DNA from: Mannheimia bovis
GTDB taxonomy: Bacteria; Pseudomonadota; Gammaproteobacteria; Enterobacterales; Pasteurellaceae
Length of the DNA: 64,000 nucleotides
Assembly (NCBI RefSeq): GCF_014541205.1
Contig: NZ_CP061280.1
Location: 822,798-886,797, forward strand
Reading direction: 5' to 3'
Shown: piece by piece, positions 32,237-40,854 of the stretch
Position numbering within the stretch: the first letter of the stretch is position 1
Layout of the letters: every line of letters starts with the position of its first letter
The notes under the pieces: model-generated
What the model saw: only the letters and a program-made list of their open reading frames with translations
Database searches by the model: none
What the model was told of the DNA's origin: nothing
Program-made: the position numbers and the translations under genes

Positions 32237-33655
32237 TTATGCGTTTAATGAAACATTACGAATATCAACAAATTTACCAAATACGGCTGCTGCGGCTGCC
32301 ATTGCAGGGCTGACTAAGTGGGTACGACCGTTACGCCCTTGACGACCTTCAAAGTTACGGTTAGAGGTTGAAGCACAACGCTCCCATTCGCCCAAGATGT
32401 CATCATTCATTCCTAAACACATTGAGCAACCCGGATTACGCCATTCTGCACCGGCTTCGATAAAGATTTTATCCAAACCCTCTTTTTCCGCTTGTTCTTT
32501 TACTAAGCCAGAGCCCGGTACAACAAGAATGCGTTTAACATTATCTGCTTTTTTACGACCTTTCATTACTGCCGCTGCTGCACGTAAATCTTCAATACGG
32601 GCATTGGTGCAAGAGCCGATAAAGACTTGATCAACAGGCACATTTTTCATATCTGTATGTGGCTCTAAGCCGATGTAAGCTAAGGCTTTTTCCGCAGAAG
32701 CTCGAGTAACAGGATCTGCCATTTCCTCAGGGTTTGGAATGACATCATCAATCCCGATTACTTGCCCAGGGTTAGTACCCCAAGTGACTTGTGGTGCAAT
32801 GTCTTTCGCTTCTAAAATCACTTCGGCATCGTAAACCGCACCTTCATCGGTTTTTAGCGTTTTCCAATATTCAATGGCATCGTCCCAGTCCTTACCTTTC
32901 GGTGCATTTGGACGATCTTTTAAGTAAGCGAAAGTAGTTTCATCAGGGGCAACAATACCAGCCTTAGCACCAAATTCGATTGCCATATTGCATACAGTCA
33001 TTCTACCTTCCATTGAAAGATCACGAATGGCTTCACCGCAGAATTCCACCACATAGCCTGTACCGCCAGCCATTGTAGTTTTTCCGATAATCGCAAGCAC
33101 GATATCTTTTGCGGTAATACCCGGGTTCACTTTGCCACGCACTTCTACTTTCATACTTTTCGCACGGGCTTGTTTTAAGGTTTGAGTAGCTAAAACGTGC
33201 TCTACTTCAGATGTACCGATACCAAATGCCAATGCTCCGAAAGCACCATGGGTAGCAGTGTGGGAATCGCCACATACAATGGTCATTCCGGGTAAAGTCA
33301 AGCCTTGTTCCGGTCCCATAACGTGTACGATGCCCTGTTGTTTTTTGGTGATGTCGAACAACGAAATACCGTTTTCTTCACAGTTTTTGGCGAGTTCTAA
33401 TACTTGAACTTTCGCTTGCCCTTCCAATTTTTGCACATCACGCACTTGAGTAGAAATACTGTGGTCCATAGTGCCGAAGGTTTTGCTCACTTGGCGAACT
33501 TGACGACCCGCAACACGCAAACCATCGAAAGCTTGTGGGCTGGTTACTTCGTGAATTAAGTGTCGGTTGATATAAATAATCGGCGTTTCGCCTTCGGCTT
33601 CATACACAACGTGTGAATCGAAAAGTTTCTGATATAGGGTTTTAGCTTGCTGCAT
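32237..33655 (-). CDS. leuC: 3-isopropylmalate dehydratase large subunit
   Basis: 472 residues from the ATG at 33655 ([17 protein letters not shown]); the frame opens slightly earlier with a TTG. It carries the 4Fe-4S ligands in [13 protein letters not shown] and [13 protein letters not shown], plus [31 protein letters not shown]. It works with LeuD in the cytoplasm. leuA and leuB are not next to it in the window. Confidence 0.97.
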   Translation of the reverse strand: MQQAKTLYQKLFDSHVVYEAEGETPIIYINRHLIHEVTSPQAFDGLRVAGRQVRQVSKTFGTMDHSISTQVRDVQKLEGQAKVQVLELAKNCEENGISLFDITKKQQGIVHVMGPEQGLTLPGMTIVCGDSHTATHGAFGALAFGIGTSEVEHVLATQTLKQARAKSMKVEVRGKVNPGITAKDIVLAIIGKTTMAGGTGYVVEFCGEAIRDLSMEGRMTVCNMAIEFGAKAGIVAPDETTFAYLKDRPNAPKGKDWDDAIEYWKTLKTDEGAVYDAEVILEAKDIAPQVTWGTNPGQVIGIDDVIPNPEEMADPVTRASAEKALAYIGLEPHTDMKNVPVDQVFIGSCTNARIEDLRAAAAVMKGRKKADNVKRILVVPGSGLVKEQAEKEGLDKIFIEAGAEWRNPGCSMCLGMNDDILGEWERCASTSNRNFEGRQGRNGRTHLVSPAMAAAAAVFGKFVDIRNVSLNA

Positions 33656-34085
33656 AAAATAGTCCAACTCAATAAGATAATTTTGTACTCAAGCGGTTAG
33701 ATTTGTAAAAAATTTTGCAAAATTGACCGCTTGTTAATGATGGATATGAATATAACGACTAAAAAAATGAAAGTAAAATAGTATTTTTACAGAAAATAAG
33801 GATTTTTATTCTGTTAAATCAAGCTAAAAATAGCTTTAATAATCAATGTTTAGCATATTATGCTGATTTGTTGAATTGTTACAGCAAGTTATCTAGTCAT
33901 TATTACAGTTTATAGAGCTATTTTCTTTGACATATTTTTCATCATTTTTTAGATTAAAAGGAGATATCTATCACATTTTTTTAAAAATCCCCTTGCAATT
34001 AAAATAATAATCCCTAGACTTAAAAAAATTAATTTGAAAAATATTATTTTGAACCCAGTCTTTATTTATAAATGGAGCTTAAATT
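33656..34085. other. Divergent regulatory interval between leuC and oppA
   Basis: 430 bases, very AT-rich. It contains an inverted pair of uptake sequences, CAAGCGGTTAGATTT (33690-33704) and AATTGACCGCTTGT (33721-33734), and the long 5' leader of oppA. GGAG stands 10 bases before the oppA ATG. No reading frame of note. Long oppA leaders are often targets of the sRNA GcvB in relatives; I cannot confirm a site here. Confidence 0.5.
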
Positions 34086-35720
34086 ATGCAGTCAAAATTC
34101 CGTCTTTCATTGTTAGCCACCTCTTTAGTATTAGGCTTATCAGCTAATGTTTTTGCAGCCAAAGTGCCGGAAGGTACAGCATTAGCAGACAAACAAGAAA
34201 TTGTTATTAATAACGGCTCTGAGCCTTCAAGTTTTGACCCGCATAAAATTGAAGGTGTGCCTGAGTCTCAAGTTGCTTATCAGCTTTTTGAAGGCTTAGT
34301 GACCAAAGATGCTGATGGTAATATCCAACCGGGGGTGGCGGAATCTTGGGAAAGCACACCGGATTATAAGACTTGGACATTTAAATTACGTAAAGATGCT
34401 AAATGGTCTAACGGCGAGCCGGTAACCGCTCACGATTTCGTTTTCTCTTGGCAGCGTTTAGTGAACCCACTCACTGCTTCACCTTACTCAAGTTACTTAA
34501 CTTATTTGAATGTTGAAAATGCTCAAGACATTATTGATGGAAAGAAAAAACCGGAAGAGCTAGCGGTGAAAGCGGTTGATGATCACACTTTCCAAGTGCA
34601 ATTAAGCCAGCCAATTCCTTATGCAGCAGAGCTTGTAACTCACTCTTCTGTTTTACCTGTGCATAAAGCAACAGTAGAAAAATTAGGTGATGCGTGGGTG
34701 AAAAAAGGAAATTTAGTAGGTAATGGTGCTTATACTTTAGCAGATCACATCATTAATGAGAAAATCGTTTTTGCCCGTAACCCGAATTACTGGAACGACA
34801 AAGAAACTGTGATTAATAAAGCGACTTTCTTAGCTATTCCTAATGCGACAACTGATGTAGCTCGTTATCGTGCGGGTGATTTGGATATGACGAACTATTC
34901 CTTACCACCGGAGCAGTTTGCAACTCTTAAAAAAGAGATTCCAAATGAAGTATTCACAGCAAGAACACTTTCAACCTATTACTACGAGTTTAACCACAAA
35001 CGTGCTCCATTTGATAATGTGAAAGTGCGTGAAGCATTAAACTTAGCTTTAGATCGTAACATCATCACCGATAAAGTATTAGGGCAAGGTCAAACTCCAA
35101 CCTATGTGTTTACGCCTCCTTATATCCACGAAGGGGATAAAATCCAGCAGCCGGCGTATTCAACGCAACCAATGGCAGAACGTAAAGCAAAAGCATTGAA
35201 ATTGTTGGAAGAAGCGGGTTATAGCAAATCGAACCCACTGAAATTCACAGTTCTTTATAATACTAACGATAACCACAAGAAAATTGCGATTGCGGTTTCG
35301 TCCTTATGGAAACAAGGTACAGATGGTATTGTGGATGTGAAATTAGAGAACCAAGAGTGGAAAACATTCTTAGATACACGCCGTAATGCAAACTACGATG
35401 TTTCTCGTGCTGGCTGGGCGGCAGACTATAACCAAGCCTCGACCTTCATTAAGTACTTCTTATCGAATTCCAGCAACAATACGGCATTCTATAAGAACCA
35501 AGCCTACGATGCTGCGGTAGCAGAATCTTACAAAGCAACCGATGCCGCAGGTCGTGCAGCTGCTTATGCGAAAGCAGAAGAGCAGTTAGCGAAAGATTTT
35601 GCTATTATGCCGATTTACAACTATGTCAATCCACGCTTGGTGAAACCTTATGTGAAAGGCTATGAAGGTAAAGATCCACAAGATGATATTTTACTTCGTA
35701 ACTTATACATCGTGAAATAA
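34086..35720 (+). CDS. oppA: Oligopeptide ABC transporter substrate-binding protein OppA
   Basis: 544 residues. Signal peptide to about residue 24 (ANVFAA). The mature protein opens with the family block IVINNGSEPSSFDPHKIEGVPESQ and has WKLTFKLRKDAKWSNGEPVTAHDFVFSWQRL-type text. It binds peptides in the periplasm; in some Pasteurellaceae OppA/HbpA proteins also bind heme or glutathione. There is no oppBCDF after it: a terminator and acyP follow, so the permease must be elsewhere. Confidence 0.93.
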   Translation: MQSKFRLSLLATSLVLGLSANVFAAKVPEGTALADKQEIVINNGSEPSSFDPHKIEGVPESQVAYQLFEGLVTKDADGNIQPGVAESWESTPDYKTWTFKLRKDAKWSNGEPVTAHDFVFSWQRLVNPLTASPYSSYLTYLNVENAQDIIDGKKKPEELAVKAVDDHTFQVQLSQPIPYAAELVTHSSVLPVHKATVEKLGDAWVKKGNLVGNGAYTLADHIINEKIVFARNPNYWNDKETVINKATFLAIPNATTDVARYRAGDLDMTNYSLPPEQFATLKKEIPNEVFTARTLSTYYYEFNHKRAPFDNVKVREALNLALDRNIITDKVLGQGQTPTYVFTPPYIHEGDKIQQPAYSTQPMAERKAKALKLLEEAGYSKSNPLKFTVLYNTNDNHKKIAIAVSSLWKQGTDGIVDVKLENQEWKTFLDTRRNANYDVSRAGWAADYNQASTFIKYFLSNSSNNTAFYKNQAYDAAVAESYKATDAAGRAAAYAKAEEQLAKDFAIMPIYNYVNPRLVKPYVKGYEGKDPQDDILLRNLYIVK

Positions 35721-35732
35721 TCATTTTTAGGT

Positions 35733-35770
35733 TTAGGCTGCTTATTGAAAAATAAGCAGCCTAATTTTTT
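35733..35770 (+). terminator. oppA terminator
   Basis: TTAGGCTGCTTATT, loop GAAA, AATAAGCAGCCTAA and TTTTTT: a perfect 14-base stem with tetraloop and T run. Confidence 0.95.
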
Positions 35771-35779
35771 GAGGAAAAT

Positions 35780-36052
35780 ATGGTAGTAAAACGGTTTTCG
35801 ATTTATGGTCGGGTTCAAGGTGTTGCTTTTCGTTTTTTCACGTTAAAAGAAGCTGAAAAATTGGGAGTGAAAGGCTATGTGAGAAACTGCAATGATGGCT
35901 CGGTAGAAGTTATTGCAACGGCAGATGAGTTAGCAATGGCTCAGTTTGAACAATGGTTACATCAAGGTTCACCTTCTGCAAAAGTAGAGCGAGTGATCGT
36001 TAGTGATTATAGTAGTGGAGAAACCTTTGATAGGTTTGAGATAAAAGGTTAA
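35780..36052 (+). CDS. acyP: Acylphosphatase
   Basis: 90 residues. Signature GRVQGVAFRFFTLKEAEKLGVKGYVRNCNDGSVEV includes the phosphate-binding Arg in VAFR and the catalytic Asn in RNCNDG. It hydrolyses acyl phosphates. GAGG lies 7 bases before the ATG. The conserved Tyr/Phe-Arg loop is intact, so it should be active. Confidence 0.95.
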   Translation: MVVKRFSIYGRVQGVAFRFFTLKEAEKLGVKGYVRNCNDGSVEVIATADELAMAQFEQWLHQGSPSAKVERVIVSDYSSGETFDRFEIKG

Positions 36053-36061
36053 AAATAACAA

Positions 36062-36108
36062 ACAAGCGGTCGTTTTTAGTAAAAAATTTACAAAATTCGA
36101 CCGCTTGT
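36062..36108. terminator. Inverted uptake-sequence pair between acyP and pepN
   Basis: ACAAGCGGTCG (36062-36072) and CGACCGCTTGT (36098-36108) are exact complements between two convergent genes; probable two-way terminator. Confidence 0.65.
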
Positions 36109-36121
36109 AGTTTGAGGTTAT

Positions 36122-38734
36122 CTAATCTAACGCTTTTTCGATTTTCTCGAATAAATCACGAGCGAGATTATCCATCTCACGTAAACGCTCTAAACCACGA
36201 CGCATCAAGGTTTGGCGTTGATTATCGTAACGAGAGAGTTTAATGAGTGGTTCAATAAGTCGTGCAGCCACTTGTGGGTTGCTTTCATTTAGTTTGATAA
36301 GGGTATCGACTAAGAAACGATAACCTGAGCCATCAATAGCGTGGAAGGCTTTCGGGTTTTGACCGCAGAATGCTCCTACTAATGAACGTAGTCGGTTTGG
36401 ATTGTTAAAGTTAAAACTTGGGTGTTCCATTAAACTTTGTACAATCGCCAATACGTTTTCATCCGGGCGGGTGGCTTGGAGCATAAACCATTTGTCCATT
36501 ACTAAGCCATCGTGTTTCCATTTTTCCTCAAAATCTGCCAATAATGCATCACGGCAACTTAGCTGTGCTTTAGTCGCTGCTTGTAATGCGGCTAGCGTAT
36601 CAGTCATATTGTCTGCATTATTGTAATGTTTATGCACAAGGGTATTACCTAAGTCAGTAAAGGCTAAATAACTTAAGCAGACATTGCGTAACGCACGTTT
36701 AGCAATATCTTCTGCGACCACTTGGTAAGCATCACATTTGTTTTGGTTATAAACAATTAATAATTTATCTTGTAATGCTTGAGCAATCGAATGTTGCATA
36801 AACTCACGGACAAGAGAAATACCCGTTGGGTCAATGGTTTTAAACGACTCGGCAAATTCAGTTTCTTTCGGTAATGTGAGCGTTAATGCGGTTAATTCAG
36901 GCGATTTGGCTGAATTATCTAACACGAAAGTTAAGGCTTCGACTAAACCTTCTGAGAAGCTAAACGGCTGATTTTGCTGATAACGGCTTAAATTTTCACG
37001 CAGTTCGTTGGTGTAGAGCATTTGTGCAGCATCCCAGCGTATGAAATCATTTTCAGCGTGTTTAAGTAAGGTTAAAAGCTGTTCGGTGGTGTAGTTGTAA
37101 TCTAAACGCACAGGGGCAGAGAAATCACATAATAACGCAGGCACAGGGCGTTGCGTTACATTGTGGAACTCAAAGGTTTGATGTTCAGCGGTAACGTCCA
37201 ATACATCACTTACCGTTAATAGTTCATACTGTAATGGAATATGTTTTCCGTCATTTTCACCATATAACGCAATTTTTAGTGGAATATGCAAATTCAGCTT
37301 ATCCATTTGGTCTTGAGTAGCTGGTGTCATTTGTGAAATATGTAAGCGATAGGTTTTGCGAGCTTCATCATATTCATCGGAAATCGTGAGTTCAGGTGTT
37401 CCCGATTGGCTATACCAACGGCGGAACTGTTCTAAATCAACGCCTGAAGCATCTTCCATTGCCTTAACGAAATCTTCACAGGTAGCGGCTGAACCGTCGT
37501 GTCTTTCTACATAGAGCTTCATTCCTTGTTGGAATTTCTCTTCGCCTAATAGGGTGTGGATCATACGAATGATTTCTGCCCCTTTTTCATACACAGTTAC
37601 AGTGTAGAAATTGTTCATTTCAATGACTTTTTCCGGACGAATTGGATGTGCCATCGGGCTGGCATCTTCGGCAAATTGCACTGTACGCAATAGACGTACA
37701 TCTTCGATACGTTTTGCCGAACGAGCCCATAAATCCGAAGTAAATTCCTGATCACGGAAAACGGTTAAACCTTCTTTTAGGCTTAATTGAAACCAATCAC
37801 GGCAAGTAATGCGGTTGCCCGTCCAGTTATGGAAATATTCGTGGGCGATAACTGCTTCAATATCTAAATAATCGGTATCAGTTGCAGTTTCCGGTTTTGC
37901 CAATACAAATTTAGAGTTGAAAATATTTAAGCCTTTATTTTCCATTGCTCCCATATTGAAGAAATCAACGGCAACAATCATATAAATATCTAAATCGTAC
38001 TCTAAACCGAAGCGGTCTTCGTCCCATTTCATTGAGCGTTTTAAGCTCTCCATCGCCCAAGGGGCACGGTCTAAATTACCACGATCAACGTAGATTTCTA
38101 AGGTAACTTCACGTCCGCTTTTAGTAATAAATTTATCTTGTAGGAGGTCAAAATCGCCAGCCACTAATGCAAATAAATAGCTTGGTTTGAAGAATGGATC
38201 TTGCCATTCCACCCAGTGTCTGCCGTCGTGCAATTCACCTTGAGCAATACGGTTACCGTTAGAGAGTAAGTAAGGATATTTGTTCTTACTAGCGGTGATT
38301 TTTGTCGTGTATTTTGCAAGTACATCAGGGCGGTCAAGCATATAAGTAATTTGGCGGAAACCTTCAGCTTCACACTGTGTGCAAAGTCCGTCGCCCGATT
38401 TATATAAACCTTGTAGTGAGGTATTTTGTGCAGGGTTTAAGGCTGTCTCAATTTGAAGTTCAAAGCGATCAGCTTTTACTTCTGCTAAATTCAAGGTTAA
38501 AGATTCATCATCTTTTTCGTAAGATGAAAATGGCTCACCATTAAATTTAATCGAAAGGAAATCAAAACTATGACCATCTAATTTAAGTGTAGTTGCTTCG
38601 CTATTTTTACGTTCAACAGTTAAGGTTGAGGTTACAAAGGTGCGATCTGGGTCAAGTTGAAAATCAAGATAAATATCAGTAATAGTGAAATCTGGTGCTT
38701 TATAATCTTTTCTTAGTCTTGCTTTAGGTTGCAT
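36122..38734 (-). CDS. pepN: Aminopeptidase N (family M1)
   Basis: 870 residues, matching E. coli PepN (870). Substrate loop GAMENKGLNIFNS and zinc site HEYFHNWTGNR with the distal Glu in LKEGLTVFRDQEF are present. The C-terminal 500 residues are the beta sandwich and helical cap. It is the main cytosolic broad-range aminopeptidase. Transcribed alone. Confidence 0.97.
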   Translation of the reverse strand: MQPKARLRKDYKAPDFTITDIYLDFQLDPDRTFVTSTLTVERKNSEATTLKLDGHSFDFLSIKFNGEPFSSYEKDDESLTLNLAEVKADRFELQIETALNPAQNTSLQGLYKSGDGLCTQCEAEGFRQITYMLDRPDVLAKYTTKITASKNKYPYLLSNGNRIAQGELHDGRHWVEWQDPFFKPSYLFALVAGDFDLLQDKFITKSGREVTLEIYVDRGNLDRAPWAMESLKRSMKWDEDRFGLEYDLDIYMIVAVDFFNMGAMENKGLNIFNSKFVLAKPETATDTDYLDIEAVIAHEYFHNWTGNRITCRDWFQLSLKEGLTVFRDQEFTSDLWARSAKRIEDVRLLRTVQFAEDASPMAHPIRPEKVIEMNNFYTVTVYEKGAEIIRMIHTLLGEEKFQQGMKLYVERHDGSAATCEDFVKAMEDASGVDLEQFRRWYSQSGTPELTISDEYDEARKTYRLHISQMTPATQDQMDKLNLHIPLKIALYGENDGKHIPLQYELLTVSDVLDVTAEHQTFEFHNVTQRPVPALLCDFSAPVRLDYNYTTEQLLTLLKHAENDFIRWDAAQMLYTNELRENLSRYQQNQPFSFSEGLVEALTFVLDNSAKSPELTALTLTLPKETEFAESFKTIDPTGISLVREFMQHSIAQALQDKLLIVYNQNKCDAYQVVAEDIAKRALRNVCLSYLAFTDLGNTLVHKHYNNADNMTDTLAALQAATKAQLSCRDALLADFEEKWKHDGLVMDKWFMLQATRPDENVLAIVQSLMEHPSFNFNNPNRLRSLVGAFCGQNPKAFHAIDGSGYRFLVDTLIKLNESNPQVAARLIEPLIKLSRYDNQRQTLMRRGLERLREMDNLARDLFEKIEKALD

Positions 38735-38836
38735 AGGATTTCCTTTTTGATTGGCATTTCGCCGCTAGAATAGTGCTGGTTATTGTACTAAATTTATTGC
38801 AAATTTTCCAAGAAATATGACCGCTTGTATCAAACA

Positions 38837-38870
38837 AAACGGCTATAAATATTGTCATTTATAGCCGTTT
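38837..38870 (-). terminator. hutZ terminator
   Basis: AAACGGCTATAAAT and ATTTATAGCCGTTT, perfect 14-base arms with a 6-base loop, then TTG TTTG on the minus strand. It lies 15 bases after the hutZ stop. Confidence 0.85.
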
Positions 38871-38884
38871 GGGAAGTATTGGAA

Positions 38885-39403
38885 TTATAGAGTTTGATGC
38901 CCTTGATCGAGATGTACTAAGCTGATTAAATCATCAACGCCAACATCAAATGCTTGTCCAAAACCTTTCACAAATAAACCTGCGGTTGGTTTAAAGCTAA
39001 AGAGTTTGAAATCTTGCATATTAGATAGATCATCAATTAATTCACCGTGTCTGGCTTTAAGTGCATTAATGCTTATATTCCATTCCTCTTGATCGCGTTC
39101 AATAATACGGGCTGTTGCATCAAAGGTTAAACGACGACGTGCAAAAATTTGGCGACTTTTGTTCTCATCTTCAATCAGCATTAGGGAAACTTTAGGTATT
39201 TCCTGCAAATTTCGTGCGTGGCGGGCAATAATTGAAATAAGCACTTTATATTCGCCATTGTGAATAACAAAAGGAGCATAGCTCACATTTGGAGTGCCAT
39301 CTTTATCTGTTGTTGCCATTACAATCGTCTTAATTTGTTGTTTTAGTTCTTCTAGTTCAGGACCTAAACGGTTTTGTAAAACCTCTTGGCGGTTTGTTGT
39401 CAT
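38885..39403 (-). CDS. hutZ: Heme utilisation protein HutZ/HugZ family
   Basis: 172 residues of split-barrel (pyridoxamine-phosphate-oxidase-like) fold. The C-terminal block FKPTAGLFVKGFGQAFDV is characteristic of HutZ/HugZ, which bind heme in the cytoplasm and help release iron. The N-terminal half contains MATTDKDGTPNVSYAPFVIHNGEY. AAGGAG precedes the ATG. It diverges from the lipoprotein-receptor-hutX unit across a 166-base interval with a Fur-like box, so the four genes likely act together in heme-iron use. Confidence 0.88.
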   Translation of the reverse strand: MTTNRQEVLQNRLGPELEELKQQIKTIVMATTDKDGTPNVSYAPFVIHNGEYKVLISIIARHARNLQEIPKVSLMLIEDENKSRQIFARRRLTFDATARIIERDQEEWNISINALKARHGELIDDLSNMQDFKLFSFKPTAGLFVKGFGQAFDVGVDDLISLVHLDQGHQTL

Positions 39404-39469
39404 TATTTCTCCTTATTAATGATTGGGTTAGCCTATTTATTATATTGAAAAAATGAGTGTTCGATCAAT

Positions 39470-39488
39470 AAGAATGATATTGAAAATA
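39470..39488. promoter_or_regulatory. Candidate Fur box between hutZ and the lipoprotein gene
   Basis: AAGAATGATATTGAAAATA matches GATAATGATAATCATTATC at 12 of 19 positions, with the GAATGATA core. The place, between divergent heme genes, supports iron control. Confidence 0.5.
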
Positions 39489-39569
39489 GTTTTTATTTGA
39501 ATTATATTCCTTGCCGATATTTATATTATTAAATGCTTATTAAAATTGAATAAACCTAAGAGGATTTGT

Positions 39570-40805
39570 ATGAAAAAAATAATATTATCAACTTTTGCCG
39601 TTCTTTGTGCATTAGGTATGTCAGCTTGTTCTTCCAGCAGTTCTAGTGGTGGTTCTAATAACAAAGTAGATAAACAAGAGTATGAAATTCTAAAAAGCGA
39701 AGTAACGGATCTAAACTCCACTTTATCTGATCTACAAAGTACATTACAACGTTTACAAAATAGGCTGGCTTCATCTCAATCTGTCAGTAAAAGTGAAATT
39801 GAAAAATTAGAAGCCCAATTAGCAGAAGCTAAGGGAAATGAAGCGAAAACTGCAGAATTAGTACAACAATTAGATGAACAATTAAAAAATGCTATCAAAG
39901 CTGCAACAGAGGCTGGTGATGCTAGATTGGCAGAGGCTTTGGCTAAATCTCAAGAAGAAGTGGCAGCCATTAAAAAGCAAGCAGATGACGCAGCTAAAAA
40001 AGCTAACGATGCAATTAATAATGCTCAAAAAGCACAAGAAGATGCAGCAAAAGCACAAGAGGACTTAAATAAAGCGAAAGCAGATTTAGAAGAGGCAAAA
40101 TCTCGAGCACCAATTAGCGATAAAATCTTTGGGGGAGCGTCAGGAAAAATGACGGCAGCGAGCGGTAAACTCTCTGGTGGTGTTTTGGTAAAAGATAAAG
40201 ATGGCACAGTTTCATCTATAGATGCTCCGGATACTCGAGAAGGAATTAGTTATATTACGGTAATTGATGATAGAGGGAGTGCAGTTGATGTTGGTATTGA
40301 TGCTGTATATACCGGCTGGAGAAATAATTTAGGGGGAGCAAGCCGATGGGATCACTCTGGTGCAACTGTCCGTTATGGCGTTTATCACCACGAAGGAACG
40401 GAAAAAGGTTATGTGTATTCACAAGGTAAGGCCACAGAGGTTTCTAATATGCCTAAAGAAGGGATATTTACTTATTTAGGAAATGTGGGGCAAGTTTCGC
40501 ATAAATATGGTTCTTGGGGGGCAGACAGCGGATCAGCTTATGCTAAAGTGAATTTTGCAGATAAAACGGTTCGTGTTGAGTTGAATACGGAGTTTGCAGC
40601 AACTCAAAATGATCGTTCTGTTAATGCGAAAGTAGATGCTTACACTTTTGACAGTAAAATCACCGAGAACTCTATTTCGGGAGTTGCTAATGAAAATAAA
40701 GAGGTCAAAATGCAAGCCGGTTTCTTTGGCGATGATGCGAAATATCTATCAGGTATTTACCAATCAGATAAAGTTCAGGGTGTATTTGGTGTAACGAAAC
40801 AGTAA
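39570..40805 (+). CDS. Coiled-coil surface lipoprotein with TbpB-like C-terminal barrel
   Basis: 411 residues from the ATG at 39570 (AGGA upstream). Signal peptide with lipobox LGMSAC, lipidated Cys20, then a Ser/Gly tether. Residues about 34-180 are a long coiled coil with heptads of Leu/Ala (LNSTLSDLQSTLQRLQNRL, later Ala/Lys-rich). Residues about 190-411 are beta-rich and end in strands FGDDAKYLSGIYQSDKVQGVFGVTKQ-like, the GxFG ending seen in transferrin-binding-protein-like lipoproteins and HpuA-type heme-system partners. It is followed by a TonB receptor gene, so it probably presents a ligand to that receptor at the cell surface. Export to the surface would need a Slam-type helper, which is not in the window. 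Ligand unknown; heme or hemoglobin is favoured by hutZ and hutX. Confidence 0.75.
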   Translation: MKKIILSTFAVLCALGMSACSSSSSSGGSNNKVDKQEYEILKSEVTDLNSTLSDLQSTLQRLQNRLASSQSVSKSEIEKLEAQLAEAKGNEAKTAELVQQLDEQLKNAIKAATEAGDARLAEALAKSQEEVAAIKKQADDAAKKANDAINNAQKAQEDAAKAQEDLNKAKADLEEAKSRAPISDKIFGGASGKMTAASGKLSGGVLVKDKDGTVSSIDAPDTREGISYITVIDDRGSAVDVGIDAVYTGWRNNLGGASRWDHSGATVRYGVYHHEGTEKGYVYSQGKATEVSNMPKEGIFTYLGNVGQVSHKYGSWGADSGSAYAKVNFADKTVRVELNTEFAATQNDRSVNAKVDAYTFDSKITENSISGVANENKEVKMQAGFFGDDAKYLSGIYQSDKVQGVFGVTKQ

Positions 40806-40813
40806 AAAAGGCT

Positions 40814-40838
40814 CTCCCCTTTAATTTTAAAAGGGGAG
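40814..40838 (+). other. Hairpin between lipoprotein and receptor genes
   Basis: CTCCCCTTT (40814-40822) and AAAGGGGAG (40830-40838) form a strong stem with no T run after it, 6 bases before the receptor's ribosome site. It could protect the upstream mRNA or trim receptor expression. Confidence 0.6.
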
Positions 40839-40854
40839 CAAAATAGGATTTGAT

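Noticed and set aside
33690-33734. Uptake-sequence pair as a terminator between leuC and oppA
   Set aside because: The two genes diverge, so neither transcript ends there; it is listed only within the regulatory interval.
39546-40805. Lipoprotein as an autotransporter or trimeric adhesin
   Set aside because: It has a lipobox and no C-terminal outer-membrane anchor; the stalk resembles adhesins only in its coiled coil.
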